From Candidatus Acidiferrum typicum (GTDB taxonomy: Bacteria > Acidobacteriota > Terriglobia > Acidiferrales > UBA7541), in contig JAOAPV010000070.1 of assembly GCA_025463055.1 (NCBI GenBank), positions 117,535 to 181,534 on the forward strand: a stretch of DNA of 64,000 nt, read 5' to 3'. Position numbers and translations under genes: made by a program. Shown here piece after piece: positions 1-8,381 of this stretch. The notes under the pieces are model-generated. The model did no database searches. It was not told the DNA's origin and worked only from the letters and a program-made list of their open reading frames with translations. Each line of letters opens with the position of its first letter. Positions within the stretch are counted from its first letter, which is position 1.

Positions 1-74
1 CGCCGAACCTGCCGATGTAATTCGGTTTGCCAGACGAAGTCTTAGATGGCATAAAACTCACCTTCTGGGCGGGA

Positions 75-107
75 CCGCTCTCTTACTTCGGGTCCGCTCT
101 CTTACTT
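75..107. repeat. 14-bp direct repeat at the 3' end of gpmI
   Basis: CCGCTCTCTTACTT occurs at 75-88 and again at 94-107, with a period of 19 bp. The second copy contains the gpmI stop codon (102-104 on the minus strand), so the first is probably a small local duplication of the gene end. Positions 1-74 show no gene I can support. Confidence 0.6.
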
Positions 108-1661
108 ATTGATACGCAGATCGCGGCCGGTCATATCTTTTGGTTTGGGCTGGCCGAGTGCGCCGAGCATCGTTGGGGCGATATCCCGGAGCGATCCATT
201 GGGCTGCAATCGCAGGTGGTCATCATCGGTGACCAGGACGAAAGGAACGGGATTGGTGGTGTGATAGGTGTGAGCCCCTCCGGTCTTGGGGTCGATCATG
301 GTCTCGGCGTTGCCGTGGTCGGCCGTGATGATCCAAGCCCCACCCCGAGCCTGCAGGGTTTGATAGATGCGCGCGAGGCCCGCGTCCACTGCTTCGACGG
401 CTTTGATGGCGGCTTCGAGCTTGCCGGAATGACCAACCATGTCGGCATTGGCGTAATTCATGATGATGGCGTCGAACTCGCCCTTCTCAATCGCTTTCAC
501 GACCGTGTCGGTAATTCCGGCTGCGGACATTTCCGGTTTGAGGTCGTAGGTAGCGACTTTCGGCGAGGGGACGAGGATGCGCTCTTCCCCGGCGAAGGGC
601 TTTTCCACCCCGCCATTGAAAAAGTAAGTGACGTGCGCGTATTTTTCGGTTTCCGCGCAACGCAGATTTTTGTACCCCACGTCGGCGAAGACTTGCGCCA
701 GGATCTGCTCGAGCTTTTCGGAGCCGATTACATACTTCAGCCACGGCCAGTTTTTGTCGTACTGCGTCATGCCCACATAGAAAAGATTTTTAGGACGTTT
801 GGGATCGGCAAATTTGTCGAAGTCGGGCGCCGCAAGCGCGTGGGACATCTGGCGCGCGCGGTCAGCGCGGAAGTTAAAGAAGATCACCGCATCGTCGTCG
901 TGAATCGCTCCGACTGGTGGCGCGGAGGGACCGCTTCCTTTCGTCACTACTATGGGCTTCACGAATTCGTCCGTGACGTCCTGTTCATAGCTGCGTTGCA
1001 GGGCGGCGAGGGGATCGTCGGTGCGGGTTTCCGCTTCGCCGTGCACCACGGCTCGATAGGCGAGCTCAACGCGCTCCCAGCGGTTGTCACGGTCCATCGC
1101 GTAGTAGCGGCCCACCAGAGTTGCAATCTGCCCGACGCCGAGTTCACGTATTTTTTGCTGCAACTGCCCGACGAAGTCGCGGCCGCTGTGCGGTGGCGTG
1201 TCGCGGCCGTCCATGAAGCAGTGGATGAAAACGTTTTCGACCTTTTGCTGTTTGGCCATTTCGAGCAGCGCGAATAGATGATGGATGTGCGAGTGCACGC
1301 CGCCATCGCTGAGGAGGCCCACCAAGTGCAACTGGCGCTGGCGGCCGCGTTCCATCGCTTGCTGAAAAAGCGGCACGCTTTGCAGTTGCTTGTTCGCAAT
1401 GAGCAAATCAATGCGCGTGATGTCCATGTGCACGATGCGGCCCGCGCCGATATTGAGGTGACCGACCTCACTGTTGCCCATTTGCCCTTCGGGCAGGCCG
1501 ACGTACGGGCCGGACGTATGGATCAATGTGTTGGGAAATTTTTTGAGCAACGCGTCATAAATGGGTTTGCGCGCGAGCGCAATGGCGTTGCCTGTGGTTT
1601 CGGCGCGGTAACCCCAGCCGTCAAGCACGGTGAGCACAATTGGTTTCGCAGGTTTTGGCAT
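102..1661 (-). CDS. gpmI: 2,3-bisphosphoglycerate-independent phosphoglycerate mutase
   Basis: Interconverts 3- and 2-phosphoglycerate in glycolysis and gluconeogenesis, in the cytosol and with two metal ions. The 519-aa length is normal for the family. The alkaline-phosphatase-fold signatures are visible: [10 protein letters not shown] with the metal-binding Asp at residues 10-19, [16 protein letters not shown] with the phosphoserine position at about 59-74, DGRDTPP near 150, and near the C-terminus ADMVGHSG and ITADHGNAE, which supply metal-binding Asp and His residues. No strong ribosome binding site precedes the ATG, but the N-terminus aligns with the family start. It is the last gene of its strand here. 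A long open frame lies on the opposite strand and is only a shadow. Confidence 0.96.
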   Translation of the reverse strand: MPKPAKPIVLTVLDGWGYRAETTGNAIALARKPIYDALLKKFPNTLIHTSGPYVGLPEGQMGNSEVGHLNIGAGRIVHMDITRIDLLIANKQLQSVPLFQQAMERGRQRQLHLVGLLSDGGVHSHIHHLFALLEMAKQQKVENVFIHCFMDGRDTPPHSGRDFVGQLQQKIRELGVGQIATLVGRYYAMDRDNRWERVELAYRAVVHGEAETRTDDPLAALQRSYEQDVTDEFVKPIVVTKGSGPSAPPVGAIHDDDAVIFFNFRADRARQMSHALAAPDFDKFADPKRPKNLFYVGMTQYDKNWPWLKYVIGSEKLEQILAQVFADVGYKNLRCAETEKYAHVTYFFNGGVEKPFAGEERILVPSPKVATYDLKPEMSAAGITDTVVKAIEKGEFDAIIMNYANADMVGHSGKLEAAIKAVEAVDAGLARIYQTLQARGGAWIITADHGNAETMIDPKTGGAHTYHTTNPVPFVLVTDDDHLRLQPNGSLRDIAPTMLGALGQPKPKDMTGRDLRINK

Positions 1662-1753
1662 AGCTGGTCAGGATACATGGAGCCGAATTTTCTTGCCACG
1701 CGGCGACCGAAGGAGTGAAGACGGGCATGGTTGTCCGGTGCACTAAAAATACC

Positions 1754-1782
1754 TCGACACTTACTTGATCGTCCGGTATACT
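1754..1782 (+). promoter_or_regulatory. sigma-70-type promoter of a candidate small RNA
   Basis: A -35 hexamer TCGACA (1754-1759) and a -10 hexamer TATACT (1777-1782) each match the consensus at five of six positions and are separated by exactly 17 bp. Transcription would start near 1789. No open reading frame follows, but an intrinsic terminator lies about 85 nt downstream. Confidence 0.6.
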
Positions 1783-1788
1783 CGATGT

Positions 1789-1874
1789 GTACAGGAATTC
1801 GCCCAAACACTTTTGAAAGCGGTAGGTAATCGCCGCTTTTCAACCGTAACGCCAGCATCCTGCTGGCGTTTTTG
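1789..1874 (+). ncRNA. Candidate small RNA of about 85 nt, two hairpins
   Basis: The interval between a good promoter (1754-1782) and a strong terminator holds no credible reading frame but folds into two stem-loops. The first pairs AAAGCGG (1816-1822) with CCGCTTT (1833-1839), extended by TTG/CAA across a one-base bulge. The second is the terminator hairpin. Between these lies a short A/C-rich single strand. It sits in the upstream region of gpmI on the opposite strand. I recognise no known RNA family; 6S, SRP and tmRNA hallmarks are absent. That it is a gene is inferred from its layout alone. Confidence 0.5.
1848..1873 (+). terminator. Intrinsic terminator of the candidate small RNA
   Basis: A perfect 10-bp stem, AACGCCAGCA (1848-1857) with TGCTGGCGTT (1861-1870), closes a TCC loop and runs into five T residues (1869-1873). 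The T-tract is on the plus strand only, so it ends a plus-strand transcript and not gpmI or its neighbour. Confidence 0.8.
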
Positions 1875-1944
1875 CTTTTGAACCCGATGCTGCTCTCGTC
1901 GCCCAGCACTCTCGTTAACGCAGATTCTGTGACCCCGTAACCAC

Positions 1945-2037
1945 CTTTAGAATCAACACTTGTAAAAGTGTATCAAAACAAAGGGTTTTAACCTCCTTTA
2001 GAATGAACACTTGTGAGAAACGGGGGGGAGGGGGTGT
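1945..2037 (+). repeat. Dispersed 90-nt repeat, copy A (GNRA hairpin, G-rich tail)
   Basis: This intergenic element has a second copy in inverted orientation at 44857-44950. Aligned by hand without gaps, 75 of the first 90 positions agree. Its order is CTTTAGAATC, then the hairpin ACACTT-GTAA-AAGTGT (1957-1972), a variable stretch, a second CTTTAGAATG plus AACACTT (1997-2012), and a G-rich tail interrupted by one A (2022-2035). It therefore contains two internal half-units. It lies just downstream of the aminotransferase gene, antisense to it. It shows no terminal inverted repeats and no transposase, so it is not an insertion sequence. Confidence 0.75.
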
Positions 2038-2098
2038 CCGCCCGTTTGAGGTACCTCTAGCGGAGGGCTCTGGCTAGTGAAGTTTCTTGCGCAATCGC

Positions 2099-3370
2099 CT
2101 ACTTAAAGTCGCGCAGTGCTGTGAGGAGGCGGTCGACTTCTTCGACGGTGTTGTAATGGACCAGGCCGATACGCAGGAAGCCGCCTAGTTTTTCGCCGCC
2201 GAGGCGTTCGCTTAGATTTAGAGCGTAGTAGTTGCCGTCCCAGGTGAAGATGCCGCGGTCGCCGAGAGATTTCGCGATTTCGGTGGGATTGTGGTCGCCA
2301 ATGCGGATGGAAACGGTGGAGCAGCGCTCGTGAAAACGATCCTTATCGCTGATGCCGAAGAAGCGTAGCTTGGGTATGGTGAGCAGGCCCTCGATCAGGC
2401 GCGCGAGGAGGGAGGTTTCGTGCTGGTGCGTGACGCGGTAGGCGGCGAGCAGAGCGCTTCGGCGATCTGTAGCGGTCGGATCATGGCGGCGGCCAAGTTC
2501 GGCGAGGTAATCGACTGCGGCGCCAATTCCTGCGATCAGCTCTTGCACTTGCGTGCCGGTCTCCCAGCGATCGGGAAGCGCGTCGGTGGCAGGCCGCACT
2601 TTGTATGGCCGGAATTGCAGCAGGCGCTCGCGCTTGCCGTAGAGAGTGCCCATGTGGGGGCCGAAGAATTTATAGGGCGAGCAGACCAGGAAATCGCAAT
2701 CGAGCGCGCGGACGTCGATAGATCCGTGGGGCGCGTAGTGAACGGCGTCGATGAACATGAGCGCCCCGGCCTCATGGGCGAGTTTGGTGATTTGCGCGAC
2801 GGGATTGATCGTGCCCACAGCATTTGAAGCGTAGCCAAGGGCGACGAGTTTTGTTTTTGAATTAATCTTGCGCTTTAAATCGTCGAGGTCGAGCGTGCAG
2901 TCCGCTTCGTGAATATCCACTTGGCGGATGACCACGCCCTTTTCTTCGAGAGCGCGCCAGGGCGCGACGTTGGCATCGTGGTCCAGCGTGGTGACTACGA
3001 TTTCGTCTCCGGCCGTGAGCTCTCGGCCAATCGCACGCGACAGCGCGAATGTGATCGTGGTCATGTTCTGCCCGAACACGACTTCATCCGCATCACAGTT
3101 GAAAAAGTCGGCCATGGCAGCTCGCGCTGACGCGATCATCGCGTCATTCGTGCGGCTCGTGGCGAATGCGCCGCACGTATTCGCGTTGGACGAAGCAAAA
3201 TAGTTCTGCACGGCGTCGATCACTTGTTTTGGTACTTGCGTGCCCGCGGGGCCGTCAAGAAATGCGGCGGGCTGACCATGCACCTGTAATTTCAGGGATG
3301 GAAATTGCGCTCGTACCCAGGCGGAATCGAGTGGCTTGCTTCCTGTTTCCTGCAAAGCGGGTGTGCTCAT
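2099..3370 (-). CDS. Class V aminotransferase, cysteine-desulfurase-like (VC1184 type)
   Basis: A PLP enzyme of fold type I, 423 aa. The PLP lysine sits in SPYKFFGPHMG; the upstream FIDAVHYAPH carries the Asp and His that contact the cofactor; TGTQ near residue 270 binds phosphate. The family is usually annotated as cysteine desulfurase. However, the C-terminal loop that carries the catalytic Cys in SufS and IscS here reads LGGFLRIGLVHYN and has no Cys, so sulfur transfer is doubtful. A genuine IscS is encoded at 46168-47388. The true substrate is unknown. An array of CTCAC/GTGAG half-sites lies directly upstream, and a flavin-binding protein gene is transcribed divergently. Confidence 0.85.
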   Translation of the reverse strand: MSTPALQETGSKPLDSAWVRAQFPSLKLQVHGQPAAFLDGPAGTQVPKQVIDAVQNYFASSNANTCGAFATSRTNDAMIASARAAMADFFNCDADEVVFGQNMTTITFALSRAIGRELTAGDEIVVTTLDHDANVAPWRALEEKGVVIRQVDIHEADCTLDLDDLKRKINSKTKLVALGYASNAVGTINPVAQITKLAHEAGALMFIDAVHYAPHGSIDVRALDCDFLVCSPYKFFGPHMGTLYGKRERLLQFRPYKVRPATDALPDRWETGTQVQELIAGIGAAVDYLAELGRRHDPTATDRRSALLAAYRVTHQHETSLLARLIEGLLTIPKLRFFGISDKDRFHERCSTVSIRIGDHNPTEIAKSLGDRGIFTWDGNYYALNLSERLGGEKLGGFLRIGLVHYNTVEEVDRLLTALRDFK

Positions 3371-3376
3371 TTTTGT

Positions 3377-3407
3377 CTCACGATTGTGAGTTTATCTCAC
3401 GAGTGTG
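3377..3407. promoter_or_regulatory. Candidate operator: four CTCAC/GTGAG half-sites
   Basis: CTCAC-N4-GTGAG (3377-3390) is followed after five bases by CTCAC-N2-GTGTG (3396-3407). The array starts six bases upstream of the aminotransferase ATG and lies in the shared region with the divergent gene at 3555, so a repressor bound here could control that promoter. The protein that would bind is not identifiable. Confidence 0.45.
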
Positions 3408-3554
3408 CAGCCAAATTGTCCGGCTAGCTAGTTTCTCATAACGTGCGCTCCCGCTGAAATACCGCTCAGCGTGTTACGATAAATTTCTGTTGTTCACTCA
3501 TGCCTTGGTGGCGCAGGCTATCAACTCCGCGCTTCGTTTCTCAAGAGGTGCATC

Positions 3555-4208
3555 GTGCCCGAAAGTTTTACGCCGACGGAGCGCACGCGCGTGGTTCGAG
3601 AGCCGCATCGCGGAGCGTACGATCGAGAAACAATTTACAAAATCCTAGATGAAGGAATTGTGTGTCACGTTGGATTTTCGACCGCGGATCAGCCGTTTGT
3701 GATTCCCACCCTGTACGCGCGGGTCGGCGACGCAATTTATTTTCATGGCTCGGCAGCAAGCCGCATGCTTCGCGGCGCGTCCACGGGCATTCCCGTGTGC
3801 ATCACGGTCACGCTGACCGATGGTTTGGTGCTGGCGCGGTCTGTGTTCAATCACTCCATGAACTATCGCTCGGTGGTGGCGCTCGGCAAGGCGACTCTGG
3901 TGGAAGCGCCTGGCGAAAAAGTTGAAGCCCTGCGTGCCTTCACCGAGAAAATTCTGCCGGGGCGCTGGGAAGACGCGCGGCAACCGAATGAGAAAGAACT
4001 GAAGGCCACCAGCATTTTGAAACTGGAGCTCACTGAGGTTTCGGCGAAAATTCGCTCAGGTCCCGTGCAGGACGACGAAGAAGATTACGCCCTGCCCGTG
4101 TGGGCCGGGATTGTACCCCTGCGCTTGCAGGCCGATCCGCCTATTCGCGATGAGCGATGCGACCCGGCGATTCCGACGCCTGCGTATGCGTCGAACTACA
4201 AGCGGTGA
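3555..4208 (+). CDS. Pyridoxamine 5'-phosphate oxidase family flavin-binding protein
   Basis: 217 aa, of the split-barrel flavin-binding group often annotated as flavin-nucleotide-binding or nitroimidazole-resistance-like protein. The family binds FMN or F420-type cofactors; the substrate cannot be read from sequence. Visible features are the N-terminal helix DRETIYKILDEG, the barrel strands HVGFSTADQPFVIPTLYAR and IYFHGSAASRMLRG, and VFNHSMNYRSVVALGKA, typical of this group. The start is GTG with AGAGGTG just upstream. Divergent from the aminotransferase gene and convergent with homoserine dehydrogenase, 44 bp away. It is not PdxH itself, being more distant from the vitamin B6 enzymes. Confidence 0.85.
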   Translation: MPESFTPTERTRVVREPHRGAYDRETIYKILDEGIVCHVGFSTADQPFVIPTLYARVGDAIYFHGSAASRMLRGASTGIPVCITVTLTDGLVLARSVFNHSMNYRSVVALGKATLVEAPGEKVEALRAFTEKILPGRWEDARQPNEKELKATSILKLELTEVSAKIRSGPVQDDEEDYALPVWAGIVPLRLQADPPIRDERCDPAIPTPAYASNYKR

Positions 4209-4252
4209 GAAGCGTTGGTGCTATGCAGCCAATTCAGCGGTAGGCCGTCCGG

Positions 4253-5263
4253 TTAGCTGCAAACGGCGCGGAGGAAATCTGCGAGCAAGCCGTACCCGGT
4301 CGCCTCGATTCCGGGGTTGTGCTCAACGAGGGATAATCCGAAGACATCCAAATCGAAACGGACCGCAGAGCTTGTGCCTTCCAAGTTTGCAAGCGGATCG
4401 GACGCGAGAAGCAGTTCTGGCTGGACGCTGCAGTCCACACCATCGCCGCGTCGTTGGGCTCGGCACACCAGCTTGTAACGCATGCCCGACGCGCGCACCG
4501 AGCGGATTTTTTCTTCACCGAGTTCGCGAATGCCGGTGCGCCGAATTTGTTCGAGTCGCACCGGCGCGTTCATTAACACTATCGCGAGCGCCGCGACCTT
4601 GACTGCGGCATCCCAGCCGTCCAAGTCCGCACTGGGATCCGTTTCCGCCACGCCCATGGCCTGCGCCCGCCTGACTCCCTCCTCAAAGGAACGCCCCTTC
4701 TCGATCTCTGTGAGCACGACATTGGTGGTGGAATTCAGCACGCCAGAAAAACCACGCAACTCCGTTGCCGGCAGGCCGAGCGGAAACATGGAGAAAATTG
4801 GCACGCCATCCATAACCGTCGCTTCATACAAAAACTTTTTGCCCTTCTCGCGCGCCAGGGCGGTCAGTTCGCCAAGCGCATGTACGATCGGCCCTTTATT
4901 CACGCTGACGGCATGAGCGCCCAACTCCAACGCAGCTTTGATGTGGTCAATAGCAGGCTGACCCGTGTGCACATCCAGCGAACTCGCCTCAAAAAACACA
5001 TCCGCCCTGGCCTGCTCCAGCCACTCCCGCACATTTCGAACTGGTGAGGCGTCGTGCGGCGTCGGCCAGCGCCCATCCAGAATGGCCAGCGGATGTAAGC
5101 CGTCCGGATCGGCAAGCCATCCATTGCGGCGCGTTGCGACGCCCGTGAGCCGCCAGCGCACGTCATAGCGGCGGCGAAGTTCTGTCTCTTTCGAGATCAG
5201 CAGGCGCAGAAATGCTCTGCCGACATTTCCAAAGCCCACGATGGCGAGGTTATAGGAAGGAAT
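4253..5263 (-). CDS. hom: Homoserine dehydrogenase, probable ATT start
   Basis: Reduces aspartate semialdehyde to homoserine on the way to threonine and methionine. The NAD(P)-binding motif GFGNVGR and the family signature AMGVAETDPSADLDGWDAA, which contains the catalytic Asp and Lys region, are clear. There is no C-terminal ACT domain, so this is the short form (336 aa), without the usual allosteric module. The first GTG in frame (5239) falls inside the first beta strand of the Rossmann fold. Extending to an ATT at 5261-5263 restores PSYNLAIVGFGNVG and places GGAGGA six bases upstream. An in-frame TAG lies further up, and no ATG, GTG or TTG lies between it and 5239. Confidence 0.9.
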   Translation of the reverse strand: MPSYNLAIVGFGNVGRAFLRLLISKETELRRRYDVRWRLTGVATRRNGWLADPDGLHPLAILDGRWPTPHDASPVRNVREWLEQARADVFFEASSLDVHTGQPAIDHIKAALELGAHAVSVNKGPIVHALGELTALAREKGKKFLYEATVMDGVPIFSMFPLGLPATELRGFSGVLNSTTNVVLTEIEKGRSFEEGVRRAQAMGVAETDPSADLDGWDAAVKVAALAIVLMNAPVRLEQIRRTGIRELGEEKIRSVRASGMRYKLVCRAQRRGDGVDCSVQPELLLASDPLANLEGTSSAVRFDLDVFGLSLVEHNPGIEATGYGLLADFLRAVCS

Positions 5264-5337
5264 GTGCGCTCCTCCGCGACAGCTCAGGCGGCAAAACTTC
5301 AGACACTTCTACGAATGTTACCGCACTACTGCGCTGC

Positions 5338-7611
5338 TTATTTTGCCGCGGCTAGATTGCTGGCCGCCGATGCGATCAGCGCCGCCTCATCGCGCAAAAC
5401 GCCGGCGACCACCACGATGGCTTCATCCGCCTGCTTCCACTCCTTCTGCTCGATGGCTTCGCGCACGGCAGGCATAGTTTTGACTGCATAGCCGGTGTAG
5501 AAACCTGGTGCGTAGAGCTGGTGCTTGAACCACGGCCGGTTCGGTAAGCCTTGGGAGTTGGTGAGCTTGCGCTCGCTCTCGATCAGAAGGTGGTTTACTT
5601 CGGCGAGCGAAGCGGAGGCGAGTCGCGTGCCACCATTACCGTTAGCTTGATCGAATGCTTTGCGGTATTCGCCGGCGCTACGCGTTACTTCTTCGACGGC
5701 GTTTTCGAGGGGCGTGAAGTTCAAATGCGGCGGCACAGCTTCCGCCGCGGGCGCAACTAGCGGATGGCGCGGATCGTCGGTGGCCTTGAACACGCCTTCC
5801 TCTATTTCGCGGTTGCGCTCGCGAATGTCATCCCGCGTCTTCTCCGAGAGCGCCTTCAATTCTTTCAAGTATGTCTGAACGGTGTCCGCGAAGTCGCCGA
5901 ATTCAAATGGCAGCAAGTCCGCGTCGGCCAGGCGCATCACCGCAGTCCCGCCGGCTTGCGCGAGTGCGCGGCCATAAACAAAATCGGTGTCACTGAAATG
6001 CGTGTACCAATAAAAATCGTCGTAGATGGAGTGGTAGATACCGCCGCCGTCTTCTCCGCTGAATCCGATGTTGAGGGAGGCCACTCCATCGTGTTGCAGA
6101 AACGCGGTGTAGTCTGACCCCGAACCCAGCGCCGGGATTCGCAGGTCGGCACGTTCCCGGATTTCTTTGCGCTGCTCACCGGATTTCGCTTCCGCGATTT
6201 CGTGCAAACGGCTGCGCTTCCAGACAGAAAGCTGCGTCTCCGGATCGGAAACGTCGCGCGCAACATCGTTGCTGAATTTCTCAAGCGTATGCGAGCCTTC
6301 AATGCCCAGATAGCCGCGGCCATTGCTGTCTGAGTTGACGTAAGCGACAGCATGCGCGCGCAGCTCGTCATAATGCTCCTCGGCAAATTCCGTCGAGCCC
6401 AGCAAACCCGGCTCTTCGCCGTCCCACAAGCAGAGAATAATTGTGCGCTTCGGTTTCCATCCCGCCTTGAGCAGTTCGCCGAAGGACCGCGCTTCTTCGA
6501 GCACCGCGACGGCGCCCGAGATCGGATCTTCCGCGCCATTCACCCATGCGTCATGATGGTTCCCGCGAATCACCCACTCATCAGGAAACGCCGACCCGGG
6601 AATTTTCGCAATCACGTCATAGACGGGCTTGATGTCCCAGTTCGACTTCACCTTCAGATGCACCTTCGCGGGGCCCGGTCCAACGTGATAGGTAACGCCC
6701 AAGCCGCCGCGCCAACCCTCCGGCGCGACACGCCCGGTCAACGCAGCGAGCAGCGGCTGCGCGTCGGCGTAGGAAATCGGAAGCACGGGGATTTTCGTAA
6801 TCGTCGGCGCATCCTTAATATTCAGTCGCTTGGCATTTTTCGTGGCGCCAACTCCCGGCGTCAGGGGATCGCCGGGATAAACGGGCATGTCTGCAACGCT
6901 GCCGCGCTGCACACCATCTTTCGGACGCCACGCGCCGCTCGGAAAGGTATCGCCCTGCACGAAGCCGTCTTCGTGCGGATCGGAATAGATGAGGCAACCC
7001 ACCGCTCCATGCTCGGCAGCAACTTTAGGCTTGATACCGCGCCAGGAATGAAAATAACGCGCGATCACGATGGCACCTTTTACGGAAACGCCCATGCGTT
7101 CCAGTTGCTCGTAATCTTCCGGGACGCCGTAGTTCACATAGACCAGGGGCGCGGTGTAATCGCCGTCAATCGAATACGCGTTGTAGGTGGGCAACTGCTC
7201 GTTTTGTTGGTTCGAGGTGGGATCTTGCGGAACCGGTGGCTCCTGCAGCTTGGCCACAAACTTCGGGCCTCCTTCGACTAGCTCCACCAGGCGCTCTTTC
7301 GGCGTCGGGAACAGCACATCGAACTGCTCGATGTGCGCATCCAGGCCAAACTCTTTGAACTTTGCCAGAATCCATTCGGCGTTTTCTTTGTCATACGCGG
7401 AGCCGACATTGTGCGGGCGCGCGGAGAGATGCTGCATGTAGGAGCGCAGGTTTTCCGGGCTCGGAATCGCGCGAAGCTTCTCTTCCCATTGGCGTTCGGT
7501 GCGAGAAGACTCCGCCGAATAGCCATACAATGTTTGCTCATCAGCGGTGACGCGCGTTCCAAGCGACACAGCCGTAAACACAACTCCAGCGATGATGCTC
7601 CTGCGATTCAT
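5338..7611 (-). CDS. Exported M28 zinc peptidase, glutamate carboxypeptidase II-like
   Basis: 757 aa with an N-terminal signal peptide (about residues 1-23). It follows the architecture of glutamate carboxypeptidase II and the transferrin receptor: a protease-associated domain around 150-290, the M28 catalytic domain, and a C-terminal helical dimerisation domain from about 620. Co-catalytic zinc ligands are recognisable: His352 and Asp362 in NHHDAWVNGAEDPISG, Glu399/Glu400 in WDGEEPGLLGS, Asp428 in VNSDSN, and the His of YHSIYDDFYWY. Probably a periplasmic or secreted peptidase that takes C-terminal acidic residues from peptides; specificity is inferred from family only. GGAGG precedes the ATG. 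Confidence 0.93.
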   Translation of the reverse strand: MNRRSIIAGVVFTAVSLGTRVTADEQTLYGYSAESSRTERQWEEKLRAIPSPENLRSYMQHLSARPHNVGSAYDKENAEWILAKFKEFGLDAHIEQFDVLFPTPKERLVELVEGGPKFVAKLQEPPVPQDPTSNQQNEQLPTYNAYSIDGDYTAPLVYVNYGVPEDYEQLERMGVSVKGAIVIARYFHSWRGIKPKVAAEHGAVGCLIYSDPHEDGFVQGDTFPSGAWRPKDGVQRGSVADMPVYPGDPLTPGVGATKNAKRLNIKDAPTITKIPVLPISYADAQPLLAALTGRVAPEGWRGGLGVTYHVGPGPAKVHLKVKSNWDIKPVYDVIAKIPGSAFPDEWVIRGNHHDAWVNGAEDPISGAVAVLEEARSFGELLKAGWKPKRTIILCLWDGEEPGLLGSTEFAEEHYDELRAHAVAYVNSDSNGRGYLGIEGSHTLEKFSNDVARDVSDPETQLSVWKRSRLHEIAEAKSGEQRKEIRERADLRIPALGSGSDYTAFLQHDGVASLNIGFSGEDGGGIYHSIYDDFYWYTHFSDTDFVYGRALAQAGGTAVMRLADADLLPFEFGDFADTVQTYLKELKALSEKTRDDIRERNREIEEGVFKATDDPRHPLVAPAAEAVPPHLNFTPLENAVEEVTRSAGEYRKAFDQANGNGGTRLASASLAEVNHLLIESERKLTNSQGLPNRPWFKHQLYAPGFYTGYAVKTMPAVREAIEQKEWKQADEAIVVVAGVLRDEAALIASAASNLAAAK

Positions 7612-7736
7612 CCACCCTCCTCACAGACGGACAGGGTCCGTATTCTGCCTCAAATCGGCTGAGATTTAAAAATTAACTGTGAGTTTCGCTGCGGCACGAC
7701 ATAGCAGGATGTTTGTTTCAAGCGATTTGTTAAAAG

Positions 7737-7755
7737 GCCGCTTCAAATGAGCGGC
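7737..7755 (-). terminator. Hairpin terminator overlapping a stop codon
   Basis: GCCGCT and AGCGGC pair around a seven-base loop that contains the TGA of the acetyltransferase gene. On the minus strand the stem is followed by C and four T residues. The T-run is short, so termination may be partial. Confidence 0.45.
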
Positions 7756-8264
7756 TTTGACATCAGAATGTAGTGCGAGGGAGCCTTCGTGACTAAGTCT
7801 GCGGGAAATGGCTCGGTGCGAACGAACTCGTATCCGAGGCGCCGGTAAAAAGGCAGCAACTCTTCGCCGCGCGCGCTGATGACGCGCAAATCCATTACGC
7901 GAGAACCTGATTCGCGCGCAAGATTCTCCGCGGCGGTTACCAGTTGCCGGCCAATTCCCGCTCCTTGCCGCGCCGGCTGCACGGAAAGAAGACCCAAATA
8001 GCTGCGGTCGTCGCGGGTCTCAATGTAAACGCATCCGACCAGTGCCCTTGAGTCTAGTCCGCCCGAATCCTCGGCGATCAGAAATGTGCCGCCGCTCATG
8101 AACGCGCGCACGCCCAAGTCGTCCACGCGATCGCCATCAAATACCACCTGCTCGACAACGAAGGCCGCGTTGATCAGGCGTGTGAGCTCTTCGACGTCGT
8201 TGTCAGAAGCTTGCCGAATACGGATGTTTCCGGAGTGCGGAGCCGTGCTTGCGTTGGTTGACAT
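7743..8264 (-). CDS. GNAT family N-acetyltransferase
   Basis: Transfers an acetyl group from acetyl-CoA to an unidentified amine. The acetyl-CoA-binding motif A is LSVQPARQGAGIGRQLVTAA, with the Q/R-x-x-G-x-G/A loop. It is preceded by the acidic strand region and followed by ELLPFYRRLGYEFV, the usual motif B. The protein is 173 aa from the ATG at 8264, which gives MSTNAS just ahead of the conserved strand IRIRQA. A GTG at 8336 would add 24 low-complexity residues, and its purine-rich stretch overlaps the start codon, so I prefer the ATG. No Shine-Dalgarno sequence supports either. Confidence 0.88.
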   Translation of the reverse strand: MSTNASTAPHSGNIRIRQASDNDVEELTRLINAAFVVEQVVFDGDRVDDLGVRAFMSGGTFLIAEDSGGLDSRALVGCVYIETRDDRSYLGLLSVQPARQGAGIGRQLVTAAENLARESGSRVMDLRVISARGEELLPFYRRLGYEFVRTEPFPADLVTKAPSHYILMSKPLI

Positions 8265-8381
8265 GGACGATGGCCAATCAGTCTGCCGATTTGGGAACGG
8301 TATCGCAAGCTGGTTCCAAGGGCGGTACGAGTGCACCTCCGGCCTCAGATTTTATTTGAACGGCGATAGCAAACCGACTAT

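Noticed and set aside
27..1277. 416-aa open frame on the plus strand
   Set aside because: It is antisense to gpmI, which is unmistakable. The frame is open because of the codon bias of the real gene; it has no motif or ribosome binding site.
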